Shown: positions 16,615-25,728, numbered from the stretch's first letter. The stretch: DNA of 64,000 nucleotides from Pacificimonas aurantium (GCF_020092905.1 NZ_JAGSGB010000004.1:62001-126000); one strand, 5' to 3'. Made by a program: numbers and translations. The notes: generated by a model from the letters alone, not told the origin.

Positions 16615-18057
16615 CTACTCCGCCGCCTGTTTCGCCTCGAAGCCGAGAATGGCCTTCGTCTCGAGGAATTCGCCGAAGGCGTGGTCGCCCCATTCACGGC
16701 CATTGCCCGACTGCTTGTAGCCGCCGAACGGCGCCATGAAATCGACGTCCGCGCCGTTGATGTTCACCTGGCCCGCACGCAGCTGGCGGGCAATGTCGCG
16801 CGCCTTGTCGAGGTCGGTCGACTGGACATAGGCGGCGAGGCCATAGACCGTGTCGTTGCCCTCCTCGATCGCTTGGTCGAGGCTGTCATAGCCGAGGATC
16901 GAGACGACCGGACCGAATATCTCCTCGCGCGCGATGGTCATGTCGTTCGACACGTTGGCGAACACGGTCGGCTTCACATAATAGCCCTTGTCGAGCCCGT
17001 CGGGGCGGCCGGTTCCGCCGCAGACCAGCTCGGCGCCCTCGTCGATCCCCTTCTGGATGAGGTCCTGGATCTTGTCGAACTGGGTGTCGGAGACGACCGG
17101 ACCCATGCGGCTGTTGCCGTTCGGATCGCCGGGCGCCCACCCCTCCGCCGTCTGGGCCGCGACCTGCTTCGCCTCGTCCATGCGGCCCTTCGGCACGAAC
17201 ATGCGCGTCGGCGCATTGCACGACTGGCCGCTGTTCATCATCACCGAGGAAACGCCGCGCGAGACCGCCTCGCCGAACCCGTCGTCGTCGAGGAGGATGT
17301 TGGGCGACTTGCCGCCAAGCTCCTGATGCACGCGCTTTACCGTGTCGGCGGCGTCCTTCGCGACTGCCACGCCGGCGCGGGTCGAGCCGGTAAAGCTGAC
17401 CATGTCGACGTCCGGGTGCGAGCTGATCGCGCTGCCGACCGTGGGCCCGTCACCGTTGACCATGTTGAAGACGCCGGCCGGGACGCCCGCGGCATGAAGG
17501 ACTTCCGTCAGCAGATAGGCGCTGAAGGGCGCGACTTCGGACGGCTTCAGGACGACCGTGCAGCCGGTGGCGAGGGCCGGCGCCACCTTGCAGGCAATCT
17601 GGTTGATCGGCCAGTTCCACGGCGTGATGAAGCCGCAGACGCCGATCGGTTCCTTCGCCAGCAGGGTCGTGCCGCGCTGCTCCTCGAAGCTGTAGCCCTT
17701 GAGGATTTCCATCGCGGTGTTGAAGTGAGCGGCGCCCATCGCGGCCTGCGCGGAGGTGGACAGCCAGGACGGCGCGCCCATTTCCTCGGTCACCGCCTTC
17801 GCGATATCGTCCTGCCGCTTCACATATTCGCCCAGAATGGCGCCGAGCAGTTCGACGCGCTCCTGCCGGCTGGTACGGCCGAAGCTCTTGAACGCACCCT
17901 TCGCAGCGGCGACGGCCTTGTCGACGTCCGCCTTGCCGCCAAGGGCAATCTTGCCCGCCGCATCTTCGGTGGCCGGGTTGATCACGTCGAGCGTCGTCGC
18001 GCCTGCCGCCGGGTCCACCCATTCGCCGCCGATGTAGAATTTGGTGTAGTCACGCAT
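16615..18057 (-). CDS. NAD(P)+-dependent aldehyde dehydrogenase
   Basis: A 480-residue enzyme of the ALDH superfamily. Visible are FITPWNWPINQIACKVAPA with the active-site asparagine, the cofactor loop FTGSTRAG, the general-base glutamate in HQELGGKSPNI, and the catalytic cysteine in SGQSCNAPTRM. It oxidises an aldehyde to a carboxylate; the substrate cannot be told. The ATG at 18057 is preferred because GGGAGG lies 7 bases upstream; the ATG two codons earlier is too near that site. It converges on the acyl-CoA dehydrogenase gene. Confidence 0.93.
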   Translation of the reverse strand: MRDYTKFYIGGEWVDPAAGATTLDVINPATEDAAGKIALGGKADVDKAVAAAKGAFKSFGRTSRQERVELLGAILGEYVKRQDDIAKAVTEEMGAPSWLSTSAQAAMGAAHFNTAMEILKGYSFEEQRGTTLLAKEPIGVCGFITPWNWPINQIACKVAPALATGCTVVLKPSEVAPFSAYLLTEVLHAAGVPAGVFNMVNGDGPTVGSAISSHPDVDMVSFTGSTRAGVAVAKDAADTVKRVHQELGGKSPNILLDDDGFGEAVSRGVSSVMMNSGQSCNAPTRMFVPKGRMDEAKQVAAQTAEGWAPGDPNGNSRMGPVVSDTQFDKIQDLIQKGIDEGAELVCGGTGRPDGLDKGYYVKPTVFANVSNDMTIAREEIFGPVVSILGYDSLDQAIEEGNDTVYGLAAYVQSTDLDKARDIARQLRAGQVNINGADVDFMAPFGGYKQSGNGREWGDHAFGEFLETKAILGFEAKQAAE

Positions 18058-18481
18058 GGTCATGCCTCCCTGGATGTTCGTGTTTGCCGCGTCCTTAACG
18101 AACCGGAGCGACGAAGTGCACCTGTCCGAAATGGCGAGCCGGGTGCGGTGCCGGAAGAGCAGCTGGAGAGCGGCGGGAGGCTGCGGCGAGACCTGTAGGT
18201 CACAGTAGGTCACACCTCAGCGTATGTGCGGGAGCCGGGATGCGCTGCGTCGCGGCGAGCTGGAATGGTGGTGAGAACAGACATCCGCAGAAGGTCCGCG
18301 AACGCCTACCACAGGATCGACTTGCAGTGTTTTTCGGCCCCAAGTCGGGTTTCTCCAAAAAATTCATAGCAATAGAACCACATAAATATTCAGGCTTCTA
18401 AAATAGGATTTCTTCAAACATCTTTGTGAAAGGCGGATTGATTTCGCCTATTCTGCAATAATACTATTTTGGAGAACCAAA
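18058..18481. other. AT-rich intergenic region upstream of the beta-helix gene
   Basis: 424 bases without a gene. The right 150 bases (about 18330-18480) are strongly AT-rich against the GC-rich surroundings, a sign of foreign origin. A possible promoter for the beta-helix gene is TTGATT at 18438-18443 with an AT-rich -10-like stretch near 18459-18466. GGAG at 18471-18474 is a ribosome site 7 bases before the ATG at 18482. Confidence 0.5.
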
Positions 18482-20239
18482 ATGACCTTTGCTGTTGTAG
18501 ATACCAGGGAAGAAATGGCTGCCCTGATGCCCAATGGTGGTGACTTTGTGGTCCTGACCGAAAATGGCAGAGCTGGTGAATTCAAATATTCGACTAGCGA
18601 CCTCTCCACCGAGGTCTCCGCCGACTCGCGGCAGGGCATTTACGTACCGCTGAATTCTGATACGGGTGCCAGCGGTGCCTGGGTGCGCATACGGACCGAG
18701 GGCGAGCTTCACGGCGAATGGTTCGGCCTTGCCGCGGACGGAACGACCGATGACACAGCCGCGCTCAATGCGCTGATCGCAATGGCCAACATCGACCCTG
18801 CGGAAGAAGGTGTGGCGGTTACGGTGCCGCCAGGCAACTATTCCGTTCCCAACGGGATCAAGACCGAGATCGCGCGCGACAATGTCAACGTCCGTGCCTA
18901 CGGGGCCGAATTCAAGATTACGTCTAACCCCCTCCTTACATTCGGCGACCGCTCGGCAGTATTTTCCGGCGGCGGGAGCTTCTACGGCCCCCGAATTGTC
19001 GGTAGCAGTGCCGATTCGACCACGCGGGCCGTCAAAATACAGGGCGTGAACGGGGTTCGCCTGCGTGATTTGAATGTGTCGCTGATCGCCGGAATGGTGA
19101 CCCTCGGCCACGATTCTGACTACCGAGCGCAAGGCACCATGATCGAAAATGTGCGTGGTGAAATCTTGAATACCGATAATGCGATCGCGATCGACTGCAG
19201 GTTTGGCGGTGGTTTGATAGCGAGGGCCATCTTCCTGTCTGCGGCAAATTCCAATGGACAGGTTCCGGCCTATCCTGAACCCGATCCTGCGGAGGGCAAT
19301 CGGAGCCTCTTCACATCTCAGGAAGATACGATCGCCGTCAAGATGGGAGAATCCCCTTGGGATACCATCGTGATCTCGGACAGTGTGTTCGGCCATTTTC
19401 AATACGGATTGAAAATGAAGTTCTCAAGCGGCGGGAATATTTCCAACGGAAAATTCTCCAACGTGTTCTTTGATTATTCCGGCACCGCCGGCCTGAGCAT
19501 GGATACGACTGGAGGTGGCGCTTTCAACGATATCACGTTCACGGCGTGCTGGTTCGTCTCGGTCAACGCCCATGCCGTAGACATTACCGGCACGGGCGGA
19601 GCCGTCAGAGCCATTCGCTTCATCGGTTGCGAGGGTCGCCAATCGGGCAAGAATAACTGGCACTTCTCTTGCCAAACGATGGAAAATGTGGAGTTGGTCG
19701 CCTGCGTCGGATTTGGCGCCAACCGTCTCAGTTCCAATGACGTGTCTGACCAAGATGATCTGGTCATTCTCTCAGGCGGTGTCGCCGTGAACGGTGGCGC
19801 TTTCGGCGGCGATGGGTTTCCCTTTACAGGGATCTGTGGAAATCAGGCGCGTTATGGGATTCAGATCGCGAATAATCTGCCCAACGTGCAGATCGTGAAC
19901 ACAGAATCCGATGGAGTTACGGCACCGACTGCGATCCCGAAATACACGGCCTCGTCTGATAATGTGCGAGTACAAGGTAATAGGGCTGTCGACGCATCCG
20001 GGCCCGCATATAAGTTGAGTGGCTCCCTGTCCGTGCCCACGAGCGCGGCCACCGAAACCTGGTACGGCCCTTATGCTCGAGACATCTCGATATTCGGAGG
20101 CTCGGTAAGCAAGATCCAGCACAACGGCGTGGATGTATCGAGTGGCAACGGTCCAGTAACCTTGCGGCTCGAAGTGGGAGACACTTGGTCCGTGACATAT
20201 TCGGCAACGCCGTCCGCGACGTTCCGCAACATCGCATAA
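18482..20239 (+). CDS. Orphan right-handed beta-helix, phage tailspike-like protein
   Basis: A 585-residue protein without a signal peptide. Residues ~65-110 match the head-binding junction of pectate-lyase-like tailspikes (EWFGLAADGTTDDTAALNALI, then VTVPPGNYSVP). A long parallel beta-helix follows, full of short hydrophobic strands and N/G turns (GVNGVRLRDLNVSLIAG, IRFIGCEGRQSG). The C-terminal ~80 residues look like a separate beta domain. Phage tailspikes bind or cut surface polysaccharide; here no phage structural gene is near. Codon use is less GC-biased than in neighbours, and AT-rich DNA lies upstream, so transfer is likely. It could also be a polysaccharide-acting enzyme of the host. 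Catalytic residues are not identifiable by eye. Confidence 0.72.
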   Translation: MTFAVVDTREEMAALMPNGGDFVVLTENGRAGEFKYSTSDLSTEVSADSRQGIYVPLNSDTGASGAWVRIRTEGELHGEWFGLAADGTTDDTAALNALIAMANIDPAEEGVAVTVPPGNYSVPNGIKTEIARDNVNVRAYGAEFKITSNPLLTFGDRSAVFSGGGSFYGPRIVGSSADSTTRAVKIQGVNGVRLRDLNVSLIAGMVTLGHDSDYRAQGTMIENVRGEILNTDNAIAIDCRFGGGLIARAIFLSAANSNGQVPAYPEPDPAEGNRSLFTSQEDTIAVKMGESPWDTIVISDSVFGHFQYGLKMKFSSGGNISNGKFSNVFFDYSGTAGLSMDTTGGGAFNDITFTACWFVSVNAHAVDITGTGGAVRAIRFIGCEGRQSGKNNWHFSCQTMENVELVACVGFGANRLSSNDVSDQDDLVILSGGVAVNGGAFGGDGFPFTGICGNQARYGIQIANNLPNVQIVNTESDGVTAPTAIPKYTASSDNVRVQGNRAVDASGPAYKLSGSLSVPTSAATETWYGPYARDISIFGGSVSKIQHNGVDVSSGNGPVTLRLEVGDTWSVTYSATPSATFRNIA

Positions 20240-20250
20240 GCCGTAACCTT

Positions 20251-20285
20251 TGCGGGTAGGTTCCCTTTCCTGGGACCTACCCGCA
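20251..20285. terminator. Strong hairpin between convergent genes
   Basis: TGCGGGTAGGTTCCC and GGGACCTACCCGCA form a 14-bp stem with one bulged T and a short loop. It separates the stop of the beta-helix gene at 20239 from the stop of fabG at 20307. There is no T-run of note on either side, but the stem is long and well placed for a two-way terminator. Confidence 0.6.
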
Positions 20286-20306
20286 ATGCGCCGGAATAGT
20301 AGTCGC

Positions 20307-21047
20307 CTAACTCAGCATCGCCATGCCGCCGTTCACATGCAGCGTCTGGCCGGTGACGTAGCCGGATTCGGCGGAGGCAAGGTAGACGCAGGCCGCAGCG
20401 ACATCGTCGCCCTGTCCAAGCGCGCCGGCCGGAATCTGGCCGAGCAGCTTTTCCTTTTGCGCGTCGGGCAGTTCGTCGGTCATGGCCGACTGGATGAAGC
20501 CCGGCGCGACGCAGTTTACGGTGACCCCGCGCGAGGCGACTTCCTGCGCCAACGCCTTCGTCATCCCGGTCAGACCCGCCTTCGACGCGGCATAGTTGGC
20601 CTGACCCGGATTGCCGGTGGCGCCGACCACCGACGTGATCGAAATGATGCGGCCGAAGCGACCCTTCATCATCGGGCGAAGCGCCGCACGGGAGAGGCGG
20701 AACGCCGCCTCCAGATTGACACGCATGACGTCGGACCATTCATCGTCCTTCATCCGCATGGCGAGATTGTCGCGCGTGACCCCGGCATTGTTCACCAGGA
20801 TGTCGAGCCCGCCGAGCGCTTCCACCGCGCGGCCGACAAGGGCGTCGACCGCTTCGGAATCGGACAGGTTACAGGGAAGGATGGCGGGATCGCCGCCGAT
20901 CTCAGCCGCCACAGCGGAAAGACGTTCCTCGTTCGTACCGGAAAGGGCGAGCGAAGCGCCCTGGGCGGCGAGCGCCTTTGCGATGGCCGAGCCGATGCCG
21001 CCCGAGGCGCCGGTGACAAGGGCGCGCTTTCCGCTGAGATCGAACAT
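20307..21047 (-). CDS. fabG: 3-oxoacyl-[ACP] reductase
   Basis: A 246-residue short-chain dehydrogenase with all FabG marks: the NADPH loop TGASGGIGSAIAKAL, NNAGVTRDNLAMRM, the catalytic serine in SITSVVGATGN, and YAASKAGLTGMTK with the YxxxK pair. It reduces 3-oxoacyl-ACP in fatty acid elongation. The neighbour two genes upstream on the same strand is fabD, which supports the fatty acid role over a catabolic one. A methyltransferase gene lies between them. Confidence 0.95.
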   Translation of the reverse strand: MFDLSGKRALVTGASGGIGSAIAKALAAQGASLALSGTNEERLSAVAAEIGGDPAILPCNLSDSEAVDALVGRAVEALGGLDILVNNAGVTRDNLAMRMKDDEWSDVMRVNLEAAFRLSRAALRPMMKGRFGRIISITSVVGATGNPGQANYAASKAGLTGMTKALAQEVASRGVTVNCVAPGFIQSAMTDELPDAQKEKLLGQIPAGALGQGDDVAAACVYLASAESGYVTGQTLHVNGGMAMLS

Positions 21048-21058
21048 GTGAAACTCCC

Positions 21059-21667
21059 CTAGTTCATCTTCGGATCGGGCTTGCGCACGGCAAACTGTAC
21101 GACCGCGCTTTCGCCCGAATGATATTCGCCCTCATCGACCGTGCGGGTAATCTCCCGGCCCAGAAGCTCGGTGAAGCCCTCGAACTGTGCGCGCAGTTCC
21201 TCGAGCGTGGGCAGCATGTCGGCGTCGGACGGACCACCCGTTCCCGGCGCCTCGAGCTGTGCCGGGCGGTAGGCCTCCAGCAGGAAGACTCCGCCGGGCC
21301 GAAGCCCTGCGCGTACCTGCTCGTGGACGAAGGCGCGCGCCTCGGACGGCAGATGCGCGAAGATCGACACGACGCCGTCCCAGCAGTTCTTGCCATGGGT
21401 GTAGGTCGCAAGGTCGGCCTGGAAGGTCTTCAGCCCGACATCGTGAAGCTCCGCCAGTTTCTTCGCCTTTTCGAGCCCGACGGCGGACTGGTCGACCGCG
21501 ACCGGCCAGAAGCCCTGCCGTGCGAGGTAGACGGCATTGCGCCCCTCCCCCTCGGCCAGACAGAGGATGCGGCCCTTTTCCGGCAGGCGGCCATGCTCCT
21601 CGACAAGAAACTCGTTCGGCTCGGTGCCATAGGCGTAGCCACTGGCAGAATAGCGTTCGTCCCACAT
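21059..21667 (-). CDS. Class I SAM-dependent methyltransferase (TehB-like)
   Basis: A 202-residue methyltransferase. WDERYSASGYAYGTEPNEF at the start and ILCLAEGEGRNAVYLA as the SAM-binding loop match the small TehB/thiol-methyltransferase-like group, which includes enzymes acting on tellurite or small thiols. The true substrate is unknown. The ATG at 21667 is used because the upstream extension lies inside fabD and is out of its frame. The stop is 11 bases before the fabG start, so the gene probably shares a transcript with fabD and fabG. Confidence 0.82.
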   Translation of the reverse strand: MWDERYSASGYAYGTEPNEFLVEEHGRLPEKGRILCLAEGEGRNAVYLARQGFWPVAVDQSAVGLEKAKKLAELHDVGLKTFQADLATYTHGKNCWDGVVSIFAHLPSEARAFVHEQVRAGLRPGGVFLLEAYRPAQLEAPGTGGPSDADMLPTLEELRAQFEGFTELLGREITRTVDEGEYHSGESAVVQFAVRKPDPKMN

Positions 21668-21683
21668 GGGTTTGAGATGTTCC

Positions 21684-22631
21684 CTAAAGCGTTTTTGCGA
21701 AGGCTTCGATGTCGTCCATCGAAACCAGGCTGTGCGTGTCGCGGCCCGGCGCGATGCGCTTGACCATGGGCGCGACGACCTTCGCGCCGAGCTCCACATA
21801 GGTCTCCGTGCCGTCGTCCGCCATGGCGAGGATGGACTCGCGCCAGCGCACCATGCCGGTCACCTGGTCGACAAGCAGCGCCTTCAGCCGCTGAGGATGG
21901 GTTTCGGACGCCGCCGTCACGTTGGTGACGATCGGAACGGTGGGGGTATCGAAGGCGATCTCGCCAAGCGCCGCCTCCATACGCTCCGCCGCGGGCGCCA
22001 TCAGCGGCGAATGGAACGGCGCCGAGACCGGCAGCAGCATCCCACGCTTCGCACCCAGTTCCTTGGCCGCCTCGATGGCGCGTTCGACCGCCGCCTTGTG
22101 ACCCGAGATGACGACCTGGCCGGGCGCGTTGTCGTTCGCCGCGACACAGACCTCGTCGCCCTCGCTCCCTGCGCGGGCAGCTGCTTCGGCATCGGCGAAG
22201 TCGAGCCCGAGCAGCGCCGCCATGGCACCTACGCCGACGGGCACGGCCGCCTGCATCGCATCGCCGCGCACGCGCAGCAGCCGCGCCGTGTCGCTGAGCC
22301 CGGCGACCCCGGCGGCGCAGAGTGCGGAATATTCGCCCAGACTGTGGCCGGCCGTGAAGCCGCCAAGCTGCGAAAAGCCGACGCCGCAGTCGCGCTCGAG
22401 GATGCGCAGGACCGCGAGCGAATTCGCCATGATGGCGGGCTGCGCATTGGCGGTCAGGGTAAGCTCGTCCGCCGGCCCCTCGAACATGAGGCGAGAGAGA
22501 TTCTGCGAAAGGGCCTCGTCGACTTCGCCGAAGACCTCGCGTGCGGCGGGACTCGCCTCGGCAAGCTGTTTGCCCATGCCGGGCGCCTGACTTCCCTGGC
22601 CGGGAAAGAGGACTGCGCGGGTACCGCTCAT
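21684..22631 (-). CDS. fabD: Malonyl-CoA:ACP transacylase
   Basis: A 315-residue enzyme. The family start FPGQGSQAPGMGKQL, the nucleophile serine in TAGHSLGEYSALCAAG, the arginine region near LLRVRGDAMQAAVP and the histidine in SAPFHSPLMAPAAE are all visible. It moves the malonyl group from CoA to acyl carrier protein, the first committed transfer of type II fatty acid synthesis. It heads a minus-strand cluster fabD-methyltransferase-fabG with gaps of 16 and 11 bases. acpP and fabF are not in the window. Confidence 0.96.
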   Translation of the reverse strand: MSGTRAVLFPGQGSQAPGMGKQLAEASPAAREVFGEVDEALSQNLSRLMFEGPADELTLTANAQPAIMANSLAVLRILERDCGVGFSQLGGFTAGHSLGEYSALCAAGVAGLSDTARLLRVRGDAMQAAVPVGVGAMAALLGLDFADAEAAARAGSEGDEVCVAANDNAPGQVVISGHKAAVERAIEAAKELGAKRGMLLPVSAPFHSPLMAPAAERMEAALGEIAFDTPTVPIVTNVTAASETHPQRLKALLVDQVTGMVRWRESILAMADDGTETYVELGAKVVAPMVKRIAPGRDTHSLVSMDDIEAFAKTL

Positions 22632-22870
22632 GCTTGGCTACTTTCCGAATAGATGGACCGGTTTATTGCGCCGTCCGCTATGGCACTGCCGAGCGGCTTG
22701 CAAGTCATCGCCGGTTTGCTAGGCTTTGCGTCCGCTACATGCGGGTCGCAGGCAAGTCTTGCTTCGTTCCGGCATGTGTAAATACCGTCAAGAAACGTAT
22801 GACCGACAGCAACGGACGCCCGGTAATTCGCTAGTCCGTACTGTGATGATTTTGGAGGGAAGACCGTTCG

Positions 22871-24010
22871 ATGAAGATGATCCGGACCCTGGCACTGTGC
22901 ACCGCCCTGTCGATGAGCCTGCCCGTGACGAGCGCCTTGGCCCAGGCCCTGTCGCGTGACGTCGGCGTGCCGCTGCAGGAAGCCCAGAGCCTGGCGCAGC
23001 GCGGCAATACCAGCGCCGCCATGGCACGCGTGCGCACCGCCCGCGGCGCTGCCGACAGCGCGCTCGAACGCCGCCGCGTTGCCGAAATGTCCGCCTATGT
23101 GAACACGGTTGCCCGCAATTACACCGCCGCCGCCCGCGACCTGGAAAGCATCGGCGCCCCGGCCTCCCGCCTCGCGCCGATCTATTATCAGGCAGGCAAT
23201 TACGACAAGGCCATCGAGCTCGGCCAGCGCATGGGCGGCGAACAGGGCAACACCATCGTCGCGCAGTCGTACATCAAGCAGGGCAACTACCAGGCCGCCG
23301 CCGACCTGTACGAAAGCCTGATCGAGCAGAACGGTCCGCAGCAGAACCTGCTGGAGAACCTGGCCTCCGCGCAGTTCAAGCTGGAGCAGACCGAGGAATA
23401 TCTGCAGACGATCGAGCGGCTGATCCGCCTCGATCCGACGCCGCAGCGCTGGTCGCGCCTGCTGAACAATCTGAAGAGCGACCTGACGACCCGCGACGCG
23501 CAGCTGGCGCTGTACAAGCTGCTCGGCCAGACGGACAATCTGAACCGCCCCGAGGACTATATCGAGTTCGCCAAGTTCGCGACCGTGGCCGAACAGCCGG
23601 GCGTGGCACTGCGCATCGTCGAAGAGGGCCTGGAAGCCGAGGCGCTGTCGCGCGAGGATCCGCAGGTGCAGAACCTGCTGACGCGCTCGCAGCAGCGGAT
23701 CGAACAGGAAAGCGCGAACTTCGCCAGCATGAAGCCCGGGCCGGAAGGTTATTACCGGATGGGCAACATCTTCTTCGGTGCTGAGAATTACCGCGCCGCG
23801 GCCGTGGCCTACTGGCGCTCCTACCAGCAGCAGAAGGACATTGCCTCTTCGCCGTACCAGAATCAGGCGCTGATCGGCCTGGGCATCAGCGCTCTGCGTG
23901 CCGGCAACGCGGCGCTCGCGCGGAAGGCGTTCAACCTGGTCGACGAAGACAGCTCGTTCAACGAGGTCGCGGCATTGTGGGCGCTTTACGCCGACACGAC
24001 CGGCGCCTGA
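22871..24010 (+). CDS. Exported TPR-like protein of unknown function
   Basis: A 379-residue protein with a signal peptide (TLALCTALSMSLPVTSALAQ, cut near residue 25). The mature part is all-helical with tetratricopeptide-like repeats, for example YYQAGNYDKAIELGQRM followed by YIKQGNYQAAADLYESLI. No catalytic motif is seen, so it is probably a periplasmic scaffold or binding protein. It has its own upstream region of 240 bases and GGAGGGA 7 bases before the ATG. It reads towards rpsF with 289 bases between, so it is a separate unit. Confidence 0.72.
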   Translation: MKMIRTLALCTALSMSLPVTSALAQALSRDVGVPLQEAQSLAQRGNTSAAMARVRTARGAADSALERRRVAEMSAYVNTVARNYTAAARDLESIGAPASRLAPIYYQAGNYDKAIELGQRMGGEQGNTIVAQSYIKQGNYQAAADLYESLIEQNGPQQNLLENLASAQFKLEQTEEYLQTIERLIRLDPTPQRWSRLLNNLKSDLTTRDAQLALYKLLGQTDNLNRPEDYIEFAKFATVAEQPGVALRIVEEGLEAEALSREDPQVQNLLTRSQQRIEQESANFASMKPGPEGYYRMGNIFFGAENYRAAAVAYWRSYQQQKDIASSPYQNQALIGLGISALRAGNAALARKAFNLVDEDSSFNEVAALWALYADTTGA

Positions 24011-24123
24011 TGCACTGAACCGGGGCGCGCGCTGATCGCGGCCTCGGGCACCGGATCCAGATCCGGCTTGCCAGATCGGGTGCGCCATGCCATATGGCGC
24101 TTCGCTCGCGGCGGGGACCCTTT

Positions 24124-24233
24124 ACGGTCTCCGCCGCGATCATTTTGTGAACGGGGCGGGCACCCTTACGGTCTCCGCCGCGATCATTTTGTGAACGGGG
24201 CGGGCACCCACACGGTCTCCGCCGCGATCATTT
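24124..24233 (+). repeat. 44-bp tandem repeat in the rpsF leader
   Basis: Two 44-bp units at 24124-24167 and 24168-24211 differ only in their last two bases, and a third starts at 24212 but matches for 22 bases only. Each full unit starts ACGGTCTCCGCCGCGATC and holds CCGCC followed later by GGCGG, so it can form a short hairpin. The array ends about 65 bases before the rpsF ATG. A role in control of the S6 operon is possible but unproven. Confidence 0.9.
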
Positions 24234-24299
24234 GACAGGAAAGCCGGAGGGGCCAGCGACTGCCGCTGGTCAGCGATCGGCAACAGGAGAGAGAGACAG

Positions 24300-24665
24300 A
24301 TGCCGTTCTACGAGCATACGTTCCTGGCGCGCCAGGACCTGTCGACCGCGCAGGTGGATGCGCTGTCGCAGCAGTTTACCGAGATCATCGAGTCGAATGA
24401 CGGTAAGGTCGCGAAGACCGAATATTGGGGCCTGAAGAGCCTCGCCTACAAGATCAAGAAGAACCGCAAGGCGCACTTCGTGATGCTGAACATCGATGCA
24501 CCGCCGCCGGCGCTGCACGAGATGGAGCGGCAGATCGCCCTGTCGGACGACGTCATCCGGCAAATGACGATCCGCGTCGAAGAGCTGGAAGACGATCCCA
24601 GCGTCCAGATGCGCAAGGAAGAGCGCCGCGAACGCCGCGGTTCGCGCGACCGTTCAGACGACTAA
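24300..24665 (+). CDS. rpsF: 30S ribosomal protein S6
   Basis: A 121-residue protein matching S6: [34 protein letters not shown] and [16 protein letters not shown]6 binds 16S rRNA together with S18 in the platform of the small subunit. The C-terminal ~20 residues are a charged tail ([17 protein letters not shown]). GGAGAGAG lies before the ATG. rpsR follows after 12 bases and rplI after a further 12, the common rpsF-rpsR-rplI operon. Confidence 0.97.
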   Translation: MPFYEHTFLARQDLSTAQVDALSQQFTEIIESNDGKVAKTEYWGLKSLAYKIKKNRKAHFVMLNIDAPPPALHEMERQIALSDDVIRQMTIRVEELEDDPSVQMRKEERRERRGSRDRSDD

Positions 24666-24677
24666 GGAACCAGAGAT

Positions 24678-24902
24678 ATGGCACGCCCCTTTTTCCGCCG
24701 GAAGAAGTCCTGCCCGTTCAGCCGGCCGGACGCCCCCAAAATCGATTACAAGGACGTAAAGCTGCTGGGCGGATTCCTGTCCGAGCGCGGCAAGATCGTC
24801 CCCAGCCGCATCACCGCGGTTTCCGCCAAGAAGCAGCGTGAGCTGGCCCGCGCGATCAAGCGCGCCCGCCACATCGGCCTGCTTCCCTATATCGTGCGCT
24901 AA
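24678..24902 (+). CDS. rpsR: 30S ribosomal protein S18
   Basis: A 74-residue basic protein matching S18: [32 protein letters not shown] and [16 protein letters not shown]. It forms a pair with S6 on the platform of the small subunit. One cysteine is kept in the N-terminal RKKSCPF segment, the position where many S18 proteins have a metal-type cluster that is otherwise lost here. It is the middle gene of the S6-S18-L9 operon. Confidence 0.97.
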   Translation: MARPFFRRKKSCPFSRPDAPKIDYKDVKLLGGFLSERGKIVPSRITAVSAKKQRELARAIKRARHIGLLPYIVR

Positions 24903-24914
24903 GGAGACGTTCCG

Positions 24915-25661
24915 ATGGCAAACATGGATATCATCCTCCTCGAGCGCGTCGAAAAGCTGGGCAGCATCGGCGACGTCGTCTCGGTGAAGCCCGGATTCGC
25001 CCGCAACTTCCTGCTGCCGCAGGGCAAGGCACTGCGCGCGAACGAGCAGAACAAGGCGAAGTTCGAAGCCGAACGCGAGCGCATCGAACAGGAAAACGCC
25101 GCCAAGCGTACCGACGCCGAGAAGGACGCCGAGACGCTGGCCGGCACGCAGGTCGTGCTGATTCGGCAGTCGTCCGATTCCGGCCAGCTCTACGGCTCGG
25201 TCAATTCGCGCGACATCGCCGCGGCGCTGAGCGAGAAGAGCGGCCTGAAGATCGACAAGACCCAGGTTACGCTGGAAGCGCCGATCAAGACGCTGGGCGT
25301 TCACTCGCTGGTGGTCGCGCTGCACCCCGAGGTGCAGGTCGAGGTCGAAGCGAACGTCGCCCGCTCCGAAGACGAGGCCGAGTTGCAGGCGCAGGGCATC
25401 AGTGTCCTGGGCGGCAATGACGACGACGAGGCGCTGACCGAGTCCGAACGGCTGGCCAAGGAAGCCCTGGAGCGCGCCGAGCGCCAGGCCGCGGCCGAAG
25501 CCTCCGGCATCCCGCTCGACGAAAATGGCGAGCCGGTCGAAGGCATCGACGCCGAAGCGGCAGGCGATGCCGAGGCCGGTGACGCCGACAGCGGCGAGGC
25601 AGCCGAAGGTGAAGCCGAAGCCAGCGAAGAAGAAGAAAGCAACGCCGAAAAGGCGAGTTGA
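24915..25661 (+). CDS. rplI: 50S ribosomal protein L9 with long acidic C-terminal extension
   Basis: A 248-residue protein; most L9 proteins have about 150 residues. The N-terminal domain is typical (MDIILLERVEKLGSIGDVV, KPGFARNFLLPQGKAL), as is the connecting helix and C-terminal domain to about residue 150 (VHSLVVALHPEVQVEV). The last ~95 residues are rich in E, D and A (EAGDADSGEAAEGEAEASE) and look disordered. L9 binds 23S rRNA and helps keep the reading frame. Shorter tails are known in sphingomonads; the function of the tail is unknown. A terminator follows. Confidence 0.95.
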   Translation: MANMDIILLERVEKLGSIGDVVSVKPGFARNFLLPQGKALRANEQNKAKFEAERERIEQENAAKRTDAEKDAETLAGTQVVLIRQSSDSGQLYGSVNSRDIAAALSEKSGLKIDKTQVTLEAPIKTLGVHSLVVALHPEVQVEVEANVARSEDEAELQAQGISVLGGNDDDEALTESERLAKEALERAERQAAAEASGIPLDENGEPVEGIDAEAAGDAEAGDADSGEAAEGEAEASEEEESNAEKAS

Positions 25662-25690
25662 TCTTTTACGCGCATCATAGCTGACAAGGG

Positions 25691-25728
25691 ACGGCCGTCG
25701 CGGGAAACCGAGGCGGCCGTACCTTTTT
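25691..25728 (+). terminator. Intrinsic terminator after rplI
   Basis: ACGGCCGTC and GGCGGCCGT form a GC-rich stem around a GAAA-containing loop and are followed by ACCTTTTT. It is well placed to end the rpsF-rpsR-rplI transcript, 30 bases after the rplI stop. Confidence 0.8.

Noticed and set aside
24124-24233. CRISPR array
   Set aside because: The units are contiguous tandem copies without spacers and no cas gene is present.
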